From the NCBI RefSeq assembly GCF_020905335.1, contig NZ_JAJJMN010000001.1:992001-1056000 (forward strand): a stretch of 64,000 nt of DNA, in the 5' to 3' direction. This document shows positions 9,643 to 18,352 of the stretch, in pieces. Numbering within the stretch: the first letter of the stretch is position 1; every line of letters starts with the position of its first letter. The DNA comes from Flavobacterium lipolyticum (GTDB taxonomy: Bacteria; Bacteroidota; Bacteroidia; Flavobacteriales; Flavobacteriaceae). The position numbers were made by a program, and so were the translations under genes. Under the pieces are notes generated by a model, which was not told the DNA's origin, did no database searches, and saw nothing but the letters and a program-made list of their open reading frames with translations.

Positions 9643-11805
9643 TTATTTCGCTCCCGGAGGACACTTTTCTTCTATAAATTTTATAAAAGTATCGACTAAA
9701 TGTTTTCGGGTTCCTTCGCCTTCATGAATGCTGTGCGTACGATTTGGATAGATCATTAAATTAAAAACTTTGTCGTATTTGATCAGTTCATCAATCAAAA
9801 CTTCTGCATTTTTATAGTGCACATTATCATCGCCGGTTCCGTGAATGTAAAGCAAATTTCCTTGTAAGTTCTTTGCGTGTGTTACGGGTGAAGCCTGAAT
9901 ATAGGCAGCTTCATTCTCGTCCGGCAATCCCATATAACGTTCGGTGTAAATATTATCGTAAAAATGCTGATCGGTAACTGCTGCGATGGCTACTCCGGTT
10001 TTATAGATCTCAGGATACTGAAACATTAGATTCAAAGTTACGGCTCCACCTCCGCTCCATCCGTGTATGGCCACTCTGTTCGCATCAATAAAGTTCCATT
10101 TCAGTACTTCTTTGGCCGCCATAGCCTGATCACGGGTGTTGATGATTCCAATATTTTTGTAAATTGATTTTCTCCATTTTCTTCCTTTCAAAACCGGAGT
10201 TCCTCTATTGTCCATTGCAATTCCAATATAGCCTTTAGGAATTAAAAAGTCAATAAATCCATTAAAATAAGGCATGTCATTCGCTACCGAAGCCATTGGC
10301 TCTCCGTAAACGTAAAAGAACACCGGGTATTTTTTTGTCGGATCAAAATCAAGAGGTTTTGCCATGATTCCATCGATTTCAACTCCGTCGACAGTGCTTA
10401 CTTTGAATTTCTCTAATGAAAAGTCACGTGTTGGTTTTACCAAAACATCAGCCTCTTTTGGCAGTATTTTTTTATGATCGGAAAGTGAAACTAAGCGTAC
10501 ATTAAAATCGCGATTGATATTAGAATTGGTGTGTTTGGCATACGATCCGTCTGTCGAAAACTCATATTCATTAGTTCCTTCAAATACTTCCGGAGTTATT
10601 CTTTTGGTTTTAAGCGAATTAATATTCGTCTCATACAGATAACGCTGCGTAGCATCTTTTGGACTTGCGATATAATAAATTGATTTTGTCTTGTCATTAT
10701 AAGCTTTAAAATAAGCATCGAAATTTCCAGTTGTGATCAGTTTTTTCTTTTTTCCGTCACGGCTTATTTTGTACACATGCATCCAGCCATCGGCATCTGA
10801 ACTCCATAAAAAAGATTTACCGTTGTCTACAAACTGACAAGGAAAACCATCGTACACGCCAGAGGAAATATCAAAAACATCAATCCATTCTGCTGATTTT
10901 TCCTGATACACTAAAGTTGCTTTCCCAGACTGCGTATTGCAATTGTAAATCGAAGCCTGATTTTGATTTCGATTCAATTGTATAGCCATTACCTCATCTT
11001 TTGCCACCCATTCCATACGAACCAAATAATTATTATCCGGTTCACCCGGAATATCAAGCCAGTTGGTTTTTAAAGAAGCGATATCAATAACTCCAATTTT
11101 TACAGCAGAAGGTTTTTCTCCAGCTTTTGGATATTCTACCGGAATTACAAATGGGTATAAAGCGTCTGTATTGTTAATCATTAAGTGAAACTTTGTCTCC
11201 GAAGCATCTACACGCCAAAAAGCTATACTTTTACCATCAGGACTCCAGCGAAATCCGTCACGTGCGGCCAGTTCTTCTTCGTAAACCCAGTCAAAAGTTC
11301 CATTGATTACCTTATCAGTTCCATCTGTCGTTAAAGCGGTAATCTTTCCTGACGCCAGATTTTCAAGGTAAATATTGTGTTTTGAAACGTAAGCTACATT
11401 TTCGTTATCCGCAGAAAATTTGGCAAACATTAAAGAAGACTCTTCTAAGCCGGCTCCCAATTTTCTTCCTTTTCCGGTCGTCAAGTCAAAAAACCAATAG
11501 TCACCTCTGGTATTGGCTCTCCACACTTTTTTTGAATTGGTATAAACGAGAACTTTGGTTTTATTCTGGTTCCAGACTAATTCTTCTACTTCTCCGTTAA
11601 AACCTGCATTTGTTAATTGCTGTCTGGTTAAAACAGTGGTATTCTGATTGAGTTTATCCACATCATATACCAAAATATCCTTTCCGGAATTTACCCAAAA
11701 CGAATGTGAATTGGGCAGCCACTTTAATTCGTTAATATCAATATCCTTTTGAGCCCAAATGCCCGAGCAAACCAAAAGAAGCAGTAAGAAGTGTTTTTTA
11801 ATCAT
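9643..11805 (-). CDS. dipeptidyl peptidase IV-like S9B prolyl peptidase
   Basis: A 720-residue serine peptidase expected to release X-Pro dipeptides from peptide N-termini in the periplasm. A signal peptide is visible (MIKKHFLLLLLVCSGIWAQ). The N-terminal beta-propeller includes DWVYEEE, the double-glutamate motif that holds the substrate amino group in DPP IV enzymes. The C-terminal alpha/beta-hydrolase domain has GWSGGG (Ser584), HGTGDDN (Asp659) and NRTHS (His691), the expected catalytic triad in order. The gene starts 3 bp after the Xaa-Pro aminopeptidase stop and ends before a terminator. Removal of X-Pro or X-Hyp units would feed the aminopeptidase and the hydroxyproline pathway in the same cluster. 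Family assignment is firm; activity on hydroxyproline peptides is inferred. Confidence 0.95.
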   Translation of the reverse strand: MIKKHFLLLLLVCSGIWAQKDIDINELKWLPNSHSFWVNSGKDILVYDVDKLNQNTTVLTRQQLTNAGFNGEVEELVWNQNKTKVLVYTNSKKVWRANTRGDYWFFDLTTGKGRKLGAGLEESSLMFAKFSADNENVAYVSKHNIYLENLASGKITALTTDGTDKVINGTFDWVYEEELAARDGFRWSPDGKSIAFWRVDASETKFHLMINNTDALYPFVIPVEYPKAGEKPSAVKIGVIDIASLKTNWLDIPGEPDNNYLVRMEWVAKDEVMAIQLNRNQNQASIYNCNTQSGKATLVYQEKSAEWIDVFDISSGVYDGFPCQFVDNGKSFLWSSDADGWMHVYKISRDGKKKKLITTGNFDAYFKAYNDKTKSIYYIASPKDATQRYLYETNINSLKTKRITPEVFEGTNEYEFSTDGSYAKHTNSNINRDFNVRLVSLSDHKKILPKEADVLVKPTRDFSLEKFKVSTVDGVEIDGIMAKPLDFDPTKKYPVFFYVYGEPMASVANDMPYFNGFIDFLIPKGYIGIAMDNRGTPVLKGRKWRKSIYKNIGIINTRDQAMAAKEVLKWNFIDANRVAIHGWSGGGAVTLNLMFQYPEIYKTGVAIAAVTDQHFYDNIYTERYMGLPDENEAAYIQASPVTHAKNLQGNLLYIHGTGDDNVHYKNAEVLIDELIKYDKVFNLMIYPNRTHSIHEGEGTRKHLVDTFIKFIEEKCPPGAK

Positions 11806-11808
11806 GGT

Positions 11809-13104
11809 TTATTTCGTATTTAATAGCTGTTCTATTTCTTCAATTTCAATAGGCATATCTTCGGATAAATTAATGTTTCCGTCTTCGGTTAACAAATAAT
11901 CATTTTCCAGTCGGCAGCCGATTCCTTCTTCCCGAATATAAATTCCAGGCTCGCAGGTAAGCACCATTCCTTTTTCAAAAGGTTTGGAATACAACCCCAC
12001 ATCATGAACATCCAGTCCTAAAAAGTGAGCCGTTCCGTGCATGAAGTATTTTTTGTATACAGGATTTTCGGGATCTTGCACTGCAATTTCTTCCAAAGTA
12101 ATCAAACCTAATTTTACCAGTTCGACTTCCACCAGACCTGCCATCTGCGCTTCGTACTCTTTCGATAAAACACCCGGTTTTAAAAATTTTGATCCTTCTT
12201 TCAGACAGTGCAAAACCGATTGGTAAACTTCTTTCTGACGGGCTGAAAATTTTCCGTTTACCGGAAGACAGCGCGTAGTATCGGAATTGTAATTGCCATA
12301 ACAAACCCCAAAATCGACCAAAAGCATATCGCCGTCCTGACAAACCGAATCATTGGTATTGTAATGTAAGACACAGGCATTCTTGCCCGAAGCGATAATA
12401 GGTTTGAAGGCATGACGATTTCCTCCGTTTTTAATATAATGGTACGCGAGTTCAGCCTCCAGTTCGTATTCTTTTACATTCGGCTGTACCGCTTTTAACA
12501 ATGCTTTGAATCCTTCGATACTTATAGCCACGGCTTTTCGGATTAAAGCGATCTCTTCATCTGATTTTACAGGACGCAACTCTCTCGTTATTTTGGCCAC
12601 TCGCTCGTAGTGATGCAGCGGATATTTTTGCTTGCACCACTGAATCATTCGATCCTGGCGGGTATTCATTTCCGAAGTTATTCTTTTAATGTGCTCGTTA
12701 TGTCCCAGATAAATGGCATCGGCCTCGAAGGCAAACAGCTGCAGGACTTTTTCAAATTCGTGTATCCATTTTACATTTTTAATTCCGGAAAGAGCTGTAA
12801 CTTTTTCTTTGGTCAAGAAATCTCCATCCCAGATTAACGTATGTTCACTGACTTCTTTTACAAATAAAATAGCTCTGTTTTCTTCTTTAAAAGCATCGGG
12901 ATAGAGCACCAGAATAGTTTCGTCCTGCTCAATTCCGGACAGATAAAACAAATCATTATTTTGTGCAAACCCCATGACATCATCTGCATTATTGGGCATC
13001 ACATCGTTTGAAGTAAGAATAGCCAAACTGTTAATCTGCATTTTTTCGACAAACCTCTTACGGTTATTTTCGAATAAAGAAGCCGGAATTGAATCGTATC
13101 TCAT
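11809..13104 (-). CDS. pepP: Xaa-Pro aminopeptidase (M24B)
   Basis: A 431-residue cytoplasmic aminopeptidase with no signal peptide that removes an N-terminal residue preceding proline. The N-terminal AMP_N-type domain begins MRYDSIPASLFENNRKRF. The C-terminal M24 domain has all five metal ligands: two aspartates in LLVDFGVCYGNYNSDTTR, the histidine in HGTAHFLGLDVHD, and glutamates in LTCEPGIYI and GCRLENDYLL. It lies 3 bp after the FAD oxidoreductase gene and 3 bp before the DPP IV-like gene, so the three are almost certainly co-transcribed. Its job here would be to finish the breakdown of X-Pro or X-Hyp peptides after uptake. A related M24 protein is partly present at the left end of the window. 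Confidence 0.94.
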   Translation of the reverse strand: MRYDSIPASLFENNRKRFVEKMQINSLAILTSNDVMPNNADDVMGFAQNNDLFYLSGIEQDETILVLYPDAFKEENRAILFVKEVSEHTLIWDGDFLTKEKVTALSGIKNVKWIHEFEKVLQLFAFEADAIYLGHNEHIKRITSEMNTRQDRMIQWCKQKYPLHHYERVAKITRELRPVKSDEEIALIRKAVAISIEGFKALLKAVQPNVKEYELEAELAYHYIKNGGNRHAFKPIIASGKNACVLHYNTNDSVCQDGDMLLVDFGVCYGNYNSDTTRCLPVNGKFSARQKEVYQSVLHCLKEGSKFLKPGVLSKEYEAQMAGLVEVELVKLGLITLEEIAVQDPENPVYKKYFMHGTAHFLGLDVHDVGLYSKPFEKGMVLTCEPGIYIREEGIGCRLENDYLLTEDGNINLSEDMPIEIEEIEQLLNTK

Positions 13105-13107
13105 AAT

Positions 13108-14343
13108 TTATAATTGAAACATTTTAGTATCAACCGAAGTTGTTTTGCCTGAAATAATCTCTGTAATTATTTTTCCGGTTGCCGGTGCAAGGCTTAACCC
13201 CATCATCGCATGTCCGGTGGCGAAAGTCAAATTTACAACTTTTTTGGCACGCGTAATGATTGGCATTCCCGAAGGTGTACAAGGTCTGAAACCAAACCAG
13301 GTATCCTTATTTTCAGGCATTCCCACCTGCATATCGGGATAAAACTCGTTGATACTGTTTATGATTCCCTGTAATCTGTTTTTATTGATTTTGGTATCTC
13401 CGGTATGAGTAATCTCCATAGTTCCCCCAAAACGAATATCATTGTTCATAGGGGTTACGGCTACCTTTCCTTCGCATAGAATCGAAGGAATCGAAGGTTT
13501 GTGATCTTGGTCCTTCAGTGTAAAGCTGTATCCTTTTCCCGGTAAAATAGAAACTGAAATCCCGAGTTTTTTAGCCAGTGAAGGACTCCAGGAACCTGCC
13601 GCCAGCACAACTTCATCTGTGGCAAATATACCTTTGTCTGTTACGATCTTCGTAATTTTATGATGATCGAAAGTAAAATCCTGTACTGTGGTACCGGAGT
13701 GAATTTCTACTTTTAAGCGCTTTAATTCTTCTTTGATAAACTGCATGAATTTTTGTGGATACAAATGCGCGTCGCCTTTATAGTGTATCCCTCCTAAAAT
13801 ATCGGTTTTAGTACCGTTCTCCAGTTTTGCAACTGCTGCTGCAGAAAGATAGTCTACTTTTAAACCCAGCTTTTCGGCTTCTCGTCCTTCATGAAACATT
13901 TCATGTGCTGTTTTATCCGTTTTGTACAACATCAGAAGTCCTTTTTCTTCGTAGAAAAACGAATTGTTTTCTCTGGCAAAATCCTGATACAATTCCTTAC
14001 TCAACAATGACAAATCACGCAGTGCCGGCATTGCATTTGCGACGTGTTTCTCATTGGCATGTTTGTAAAACTGCAGCCCCCATTTCATCAAATTGGCATC
14101 TAATCTCGGTTTTACATAAAACGGACTCTGACTGTCGAACATCCATTTGATTCCCTGAGCAATCATACCGGGCTGTGCCAACGGAATAATATGCGACGGA
14201 ACGATCATTCCGGCATTTCCATAAGAACAACCATCATCCATAGGAGACTGATCAAAAACAGTTACCTCAAATCCTTCTTTAGCCAGATAATAAGCGGTAC
14301 ACAAGCCTATTATACCTCCTCCAACTATACTTACTCTTTTCAT
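13108..14343 (-). CDS. DadA-like FAD oxidoreductase, probable cis-4-hydroxy-D-proline dehydrogenase
   Basis: A 411-residue flavoprotein of the DAO/DadA family. The FAD-binding Rossmann motif VGGGIIGLCTAYYLAKEGFEV starts at about residue 6, and the C-terminus has FATGHAMMGLSLAPATGK, which completes the FAD site. Family members oxidise D-amino acids. Beside a 4-hydroxyproline 2-epimerase, the expected substrate is cis-4-hydroxy-D-proline, giving 1-pyrroline-4-hydroxy-2-carboxylate. The gene heads an operon with pepP and the DPP IV-like gene. A hairpin separates it from the epimerase, so read-through or a separate promoter must supply expression. A general D-amino-acid dehydrogenase is the main alternative; context favours hydroxyproline. 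Confidence 0.88.
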   Translation of the reverse strand: MKRVSIVGGGIIGLCTAYYLAKEGFEVTVFDQSPMDDGCSYGNAGMIVPSHIIPLAQPGMIAQGIKWMFDSQSPFYVKPRLDANLMKWGLQFYKHANEKHVANAMPALRDLSLLSKELYQDFARENNSFFYEEKGLLMLYKTDKTAHEMFHEGREAEKLGLKVDYLSAAAVAKLENGTKTDILGGIHYKGDAHLYPQKFMQFIKEELKRLKVEIHSGTTVQDFTFDHHKITKIVTDKGIFATDEVVLAAGSWSPSLAKKLGISVSILPGKGYSFTLKDQDHKPSIPSILCEGKVAVTPMNNDIRFGGTMEITHTGDTKINKNRLQGIINSINEFYPDMQVGMPENKDTWFGFRPCTPSGMPIITRAKKVVNLTFATGHAMMGLSLAPATGKIITEIISGKTTSVDTKMFQL

Positions 14344-14350
14344 TTGTACG

Positions 14351-14397
14351 AAATTAAAAAATTCATTGAAGAAGAATCTTATCCTCCTTCAATGAAT
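14351..14397 (-). terminator. hairpin between epimerase and oxidoreductase genes
   Basis: An 11-bp perfect stem (14361-14371 with 14387-14397, ATTCATTGAAG / CTTCAATGAAT) has a 15-base loop and is followed on the minus strand by TTTTTAATTT. It lies directly after the epimerase stop and just before the oxidoreductase start, so it likely ends or attenuates the upstream transcript. Confidence 0.75.
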
Positions 14398-14415
14398 CTA
14401 AATTTTTAATATTTT

Positions 14416-15426
14416 TTAAATCACCTGAAAACCATGAGCATACGGATCATTTTCTTCATCGATGATGATGGTGTTGTAACCGTATACTTTTGCCCAGCCC
14501 TGAATGCTCGGTACAATCGCGGGAATTTCTCCAATTGAAGTTTCCTCCACCACTTTTCCAATAAACTTGCTGCCAATATAACTTTCGTGAATAAAATCTT
14601 CTCCTACTTTAAGTTTTCCTTTGGCATGCAGCTGTGCAATTCTCGCTGATGTTCCGGTACCGCAAGGAGAACGATCGATGGCTTTGTCTCCGTAGAAAAC
14701 AGCATTTCGACCTGACGATGTCGGATCCAAAGGCTCTCCCGTCCAAAGCATATGGCTGACATCACGAATGGTATCATTCTCCGGATGAATAAAATAGTCC
14801 GGATATTTGGCATTAATTCTCTTACGGACTTCCTGACTCAACTGGATAATTTTACCGGCTGAGAAATTCTGAATTCCGGAGAAATTTTCTTGTGGATCCA
14901 CAATCGCATAATAGTTTCCCCCGTATGCCACATCAAAAGTAATTTCGCCCAGTTCAGGACAATCAATAGTTAATCCTTCTGCTGCCAAATACGATTTTAC
15001 ATTAGTCAGACGTACCCAGTCGACTTTGTTTCCGGTTTGCTGGTACTCGATATTCACGAGGCCGGCAGGAGCTTCCATTCTTATTTTTCCCGGTACTTTT
15101 GGAGTAATCAAACCTTCTTCAATGGCAATGGTAATGGTACCAATGGTTCCGTGACCGCACATTGGCAGACAACCGGAAGTTTCGATAAACAAAATCCCAA
15201 AATCATTGGCAGGATCGCTTGGTGGATATAAAATACTTCCGCTCATCATATCATGTCCGCGAGGTTCAAACATTAGTCCTTTTCGGATCCAGTCAAATTC
15301 TTTTAAAAAATGCTGGCGTTTTTCGCTCATGTTAGCGCCCGTCAAATTCGGCCCACCGCCTGCCACCACTCTTACAGGATTCCCGCAAGTGTGTGCATCT
15401 ACACAAAAAAAAGTCTTCTTTACCAT
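14416..15426 (-). CDS. 4-hydroxyproline 2-epimerase (proline racemase family)
   Basis: A 336-residue enzyme that should interconvert trans-4-hydroxy-L-proline and cis-4-hydroxy-D-proline, the first step of hydroxyproline catabolism. The two catalytic cysteines of the racemase/epimerase type are present: Cys90 in MCGHGTIG and Cys255 in DRSPCGTGTS. A threonine in place of the first cysteine would indicate the 3-hydroxyproline dehydratase branch, and this is not the case. The N-terminus DAHTCGNPVRVV is typical. The start codon abuts the stop of the aldehyde dehydrogenase gene with no spacer, so the two are co-transcribed. Proline racemase is the alternative, but the other three hydroxyproline pathway genes beside it make the epimerase call strong. 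Confidence 0.93.
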   Translation of the reverse strand: MVKKTFFCVDAHTCGNPVRVVAGGGPNLTGANMSEKRQHFLKEFDWIRKGLMFEPRGHDMMSGSILYPPSDPANDFGILFIETSGCLPMCGHGTIGTITIAIEEGLITPKVPGKIRMEAPAGLVNIEYQQTGNKVDWVRLTNVKSYLAAEGLTIDCPELGEITFDVAYGGNYYAIVDPQENFSGIQNFSAGKIIQLSQEVRKRINAKYPDYFIHPENDTIRDVSHMLWTGEPLDPTSSGRNAVFYGDKAIDRSPCGTGTSARIAQLHAKGKLKVGEDFIHESYIGSKFIGKVVEETSIGEIPAIVPSIQGWAKVYGYNTIIIDEENDPYAHGFQVI

Positions 15427-17013
15427 TTATGTTATTTGGGATTTTGTTTGAATATTATTTAAAGTTCTTAAAATCTGTAATGGATTCTCATTTTGCAATG
15501 CTGCAGGTAATAATTCATTGGGCCAATTCTGATAACTAAACGGTCGAACCCAGCGATAAACCGCATGAATTCCAACGGCAGTAAATCTCGAATCGGAAGA
15601 AGCCGGATAAGGCCCTCCGTGAATCATTGAAGGACAAACTTCAACTCCCGTAGGAACACCGTTAAAAATCAATCGTCCCACTTTACTCTGCATCGCTGCA
15701 ACCAATTCGTCCTGATTTTTCAATTCCTCAGGCTCTCCAATAATGGTACCTGTTAGCTGCCCGTCCAATTGATTAATAATGCTCAGCAATTGTTGTTCAT
15801 CATCACATTGCACCAGTACCGAAACAGGTCCAAAAACCTCATGACTTAAGGTTTTATTCTCTAAAAAAGTTTTGCCGTCTACAGTCAACACTTTCTGTAC
15901 TCCGTAATTTGGTGCCGCGTCACCTTTGTATTCTGCAATTTTCACCACACCTTTCTGTGCCAGCATTGTTGCTGATCCTTCTTCAAAACCATTTTTCATT
16001 GAGGGATGCAACATACAAAATGGCTCAATTTTCTCAATAGCCTGTGTTAATTCTTCTGAGAATTTATCTAACTCAGCTCCCTTAATTCCAAACAGTAATC
16101 CCGGATTGGTACAAAACTGACCTGCTCCAAGCGTGATCGATCCCGCATAAGCCGTAGCCCATTTTTGACTGTTTACCTTTACGGCATTTGGCAAAAGCAC
16201 CACAGGATTTACACTTCCCATCTCGGCAAAAACCGGAATTGGCTCTGGTCGCTGTGCTGCCAGATCAAACAAGGCTCTTCCGGCACGGATACTTCCGGTA
16301 AAACCAACTGCTTTTACTAACGGATGTTTCACCAATGCGGTTCCAAGCGTTGTACCCCCACCAATAAGATTGGAGAAAACACCCTCCGGCATATTTGTTT
16401 TTTGCGCTGCTTTTATAATAGCCGAAGCAACCATTTCGCCTGTTCCCACATGCATCGAATGACTTTTTACAATCACAGGACAACCCGCCGCTAATGCTGA
16501 AGCGGTATCTCCACCAGCTGTTGAAAATGCAAACGGAAAATTACTGGACCCAAAAACCACCACCGGCCCAAGAGGTACCAAAATTTTACGCAAATCTTCT
16601 TTTGGCGCAGGAACCCTGTCTGTTATTGCCGTATCAATTGCAGCCTGAACCCAGCTCCCTTCAATGAGCATTTGGGCAAACGCGCGTAGCTGACCAACCA
16701 TTCTTCCGCGCTCCCCCTCTGCTCTGCCCATTGGAAAGCCGGATTCACTGCAATACTGAACTAACAAATCATTTCCTAAAGCTACGATTTCGTCAGCGAT
16801 AGCATTTAAAAAACCAGCTCTTTCTAAACCGGAATATTTTTTATACGTTCCAAATGCCTGATGAGCCAAAGCAACTGCTTCTTCAATTTCTTCATGAGTT
16901 GCTTCTGTAAAAACCCAAGGATTTTCGACATTCTGCTGTGGATTAAATGTTTTAAACGTTTTATTACCAGCAGCTTTTAGTGTACTTCCCACGTAATTTT
17001 TTCCTGTAATCAT
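15427..17013 (-). CDS. 2-oxoglutarate semialdehyde (2,5-dioxovalerate) dehydrogenase
   Basis: A 528-residue aldehyde dehydrogenase expected to oxidise 2-oxoglutarate semialdehyde to 2-oxoglutarate with NAD(P)+, the last step of the hydroxyproline route. The catalytic cysteine lies in GQFCTNPG and the general-base glutamate in FAEMGSVNPV. The Rossmann segment FGSSNFPFAFSTAGGDTAS and the C-terminal HGGPYPASSDSRFTAVG stretch are typical of this ALDH branch rather than of generic betaine or succinate semialdehyde enzymes. It is followed without a gap by the epimerase gene and is preceded by a 247-bp spacer that contains a 156-bp element with inverted ends. Confidence 0.93.
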   Translation of the reverse strand: MITGKNYVGSTLKAAGNKTFKTFNPQQNVENPWVFTEATHEEIEEAVALAHQAFGTYKKYSGLERAGFLNAIADEIVALGNDLLVQYCSESGFPMGRAEGERGRMVGQLRAFAQMLIEGSWVQAAIDTAITDRVPAPKEDLRKILVPLGPVVVFGSSNFPFAFSTAGGDTASALAAGCPVIVKSHSMHVGTGEMVASAIIKAAQKTNMPEGVFSNLIGGGTTLGTALVKHPLVKAVGFTGSIRAGRALFDLAAQRPEPIPVFAEMGSVNPVVLLPNAVKVNSQKWATAYAGSITLGAGQFCTNPGLLFGIKGAELDKFSEELTQAIEKIEPFCMLHPSMKNGFEEGSATMLAQKGVVKIAEYKGDAAPNYGVQKVLTVDGKTFLENKTLSHEVFGPVSVLVQCDDEQQLLSIINQLDGQLTGTIIGEPEELKNQDELVAAMQSKVGRLIFNGVPTGVEVCPSMIHGGPYPASSDSRFTAVGIHAVYRWVRPFSYQNWPNELLPAALQNENPLQILRTLNNIQTKSQIT

Positions 17014-17056
17014 ATTTCTTTTTTGTTGTTTGAATAAATACTTTACAATTCTTAGC

Positions 17057-17212
17057 GTCTGTTTAAAATTTATTATTGAGATTTATTATCAAAGGATTTT
17101 CGAGCGAAAAGAGGCAAATTTTAATAGAATAGCAGCGCTATTGTAGTAAAATTTAACGACGCTACAGCCGAAAATCATCATAAGAAAGCCAACAAATAAA
17201 ATTGAAACAGAC
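17057..17212. repeat. 156-bp nested palindromic element with inverted ends (MITE-like)
   Basis: The ends are imperfect inverted repeats of about 17 bp: the left end is GTCTGTTTAAAATTTAT and the right end, read in reverse complement, is GTCTGTTTCAATTTTAT. Inside are a second pair of arms (GATTTTCG at 17095-17102 with CGAAAATC at 17169-17176) and a central hairpin (17116-17154) of AAATTTTA...AATAGC / GCTATT...TAAAATTT. The pentamer TCTTA occurs at 17050-17054 and at 17213-17217, compatible with a target duplication. No coding capacity is seen. It could be a non-autonomous mobile element or a structured untranslated region between two hydroxyproline genes. Confidence 0.6.
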
Positions 17213-17259
17213 TCTTAAAGAAGAAATTTGTAAAACCAATTGTATCAGCCTATATACTG

Positions 17260-18174
17260 TTACAAGTTTTTATAATCAGGCAAAGTTGGTCTTGATGCTA
17301 AGGATTTGGCAATAATGTCTAAAACTTTTTCTCTTTCAGCTCCCTGAAGCGGTAATCTTGGTGCGCGAACATATTCTGTCCCGATACCTGTTGCTACTTC
17401 TGCAAGCTTAATATTTTGTACTAAAAATGAGTTAATATCTAATTCTAATAAAGGAAGAAACCATCTGTATATCTTCAAGGCCTCATCAATTCTACCGGCT
17501 TTGGCTAATTTGTATATTGCAACTGTTTCTCTAGGAAAAGCACATACCAGACCTGAAACCCATCCGTCAGACCCCATCAATAAACTCTCTAAAGCCAGGG
17601 TATCTACTCCTGATAAAATCTTTAATCGATCCCCGAAACGGTTAATCATTCTGGTTACATTCGAAATATCTCTTGTTGATTCTTTTACGGCCTGAATGTT
17701 ATCAAATTTTAACAGATCTTCAAACATATCCAGTGTAACTTCAATTTTATAATCTACCGGATTATTGTATATCATTATTGGAAGTGATGTATTTTTTGCG
17801 ACTTCAGAAAAATAAGTTACCGTTTCGAAATCAGAAGCTTTGTAACGCATTGGAGGCAGCATCATTAATCCTTTTGCTCCATCTTGTTCGGCTTTATTGG
17901 CTGCTAAAATTGCGGCACGTGTAGTTTGCTCTGCAATATTCATAATTACCGGCACCTGATTGTTTACCAGCTTTACAGTATTTTTCACCAATTCTCTTCT
18001 TTCCTCTTCCAAAAGAGTACTGGCTTCTCCTAATGTTCCACCCAGAATTATTCCATCAACACCTGCCTCTAATTGTGCTTGTAAGTTAACTTCAAACATT
18101 CTGAAGTCTAATTTATCATCTGCAGTAAATTTGGTTGTTACTGCCGGCATAACGCCTTTCCATTGAATACTCAT
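17260..18174 (-). CDS. DapA-family lyase, probable 1-pyrroline-4-hydroxy-2-carboxylate deaminase
   Basis: A 304-residue TIM-barrel protein of the dihydrodipicolinate synthase/N-acetylneuraminate lyase family. The Schiff-base lysine is in QAVKESTRD and the catalytic tyrosine in MIYNNPVDY; GGTLGEASTL near residue 48 is the family substrate-carboxylate motif. In hydroxyproline clusters this family deaminates 1-pyrroline-4-hydroxy-2-carboxylate to 2-oxoglutarate semialdehyde, and the neighbours supply the steps before and after. I chose the start at 18174 (MSIQWKGVM) over an in-frame ATG at 18198, because a -7-like element at 18196-18203 would place transcription initiation downstream of 18198. 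True DapA is less likely in this setting. Confidence 0.9.
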   Translation of the reverse strand: MSIQWKGVMPAVTTKFTADDKLDFRMFEVNLQAQLEAGVDGIILGGTLGEASTLLEEERRELVKNTVKLVNNQVPVIMNIAEQTTRAAILAANKAEQDGAKGLMMLPPMRYKASDFETVTYFSEVAKNTSLPIMIYNNPVDYKIEVTLDMFEDLLKFDNIQAVKESTRDISNVTRMINRFGDRLKILSGVDTLALESLLMGSDGWVSGLVCAFPRETVAIYKLAKAGRIDEALKIYRWFLPLLELDINSFLVQNIKLAEVATGIGTEYVRAPRLPLQGAEREKVLDIIAKSLASRPTLPDYKNL

Positions 18175-18195
18175 AATATCGATTTTAATTAAAAC

Positions 18196-18203
18196 CAAAA
18201 TTA
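18196..18203 (-). promoter_or_regulatory. candidate -7 element of the hydroxyproline operon
   Basis: On the minus strand this reads TAATTTTG, matching the Bacteroidota TAnnTTTG -7 consensus. It lies about 22 bp before the chosen ATG at 18174. A clear TTTG at -33 with normal spacing was not found, which would fit a promoter that needs the AraC-type activator. Confidence 0.4.
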
Positions 18204-18297
18204 TTTATATTGAACAAAGCAAGAGGCTGAAAAATTACCTCAAAACAATACTATATTACCCTATATAAACTGATTACACAAAAAACCAATTAATATA

Positions 18298-18330
18298 TTG
18301 CTATTTTTTTGACAAAATAAAATATATTTG
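18298..18330 (+). promoter_or_regulatory. candidate promoter of the AraC-type regulator
   Basis: TATATTTG at 18323-18330 fits the TAnnTTTG -7 consensus. A TTG at 18298-18300 lies 22 bp upstream, slightly longer than usual for the -33 element. The regulator start codon follows 22 bp later. Confidence 0.4.
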
Positions 18331-18352
18331 AATGAACTAACCTTGACCAACC

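Noticed and set aside
12002..12343. A 113-codon reverse-strand frame inside pepP
   Set aside because: It lies fully within the M24 peptidase gene in another frame and has no family signal.
13108..14343. Plain glycine or D-alanine oxidase
   Set aside because: Possible from the family alone, but the adjacent epimerase, deaminase and semialdehyde dehydrogenase make hydroxyproline the better call.
17057..17212. A riboswitch for the hydroxyproline operon
   Set aside because: The structure is a simple concentric palindrome and shows no known riboswitch motif; inverted ends and a flanking pentamer fit a mobile element better.
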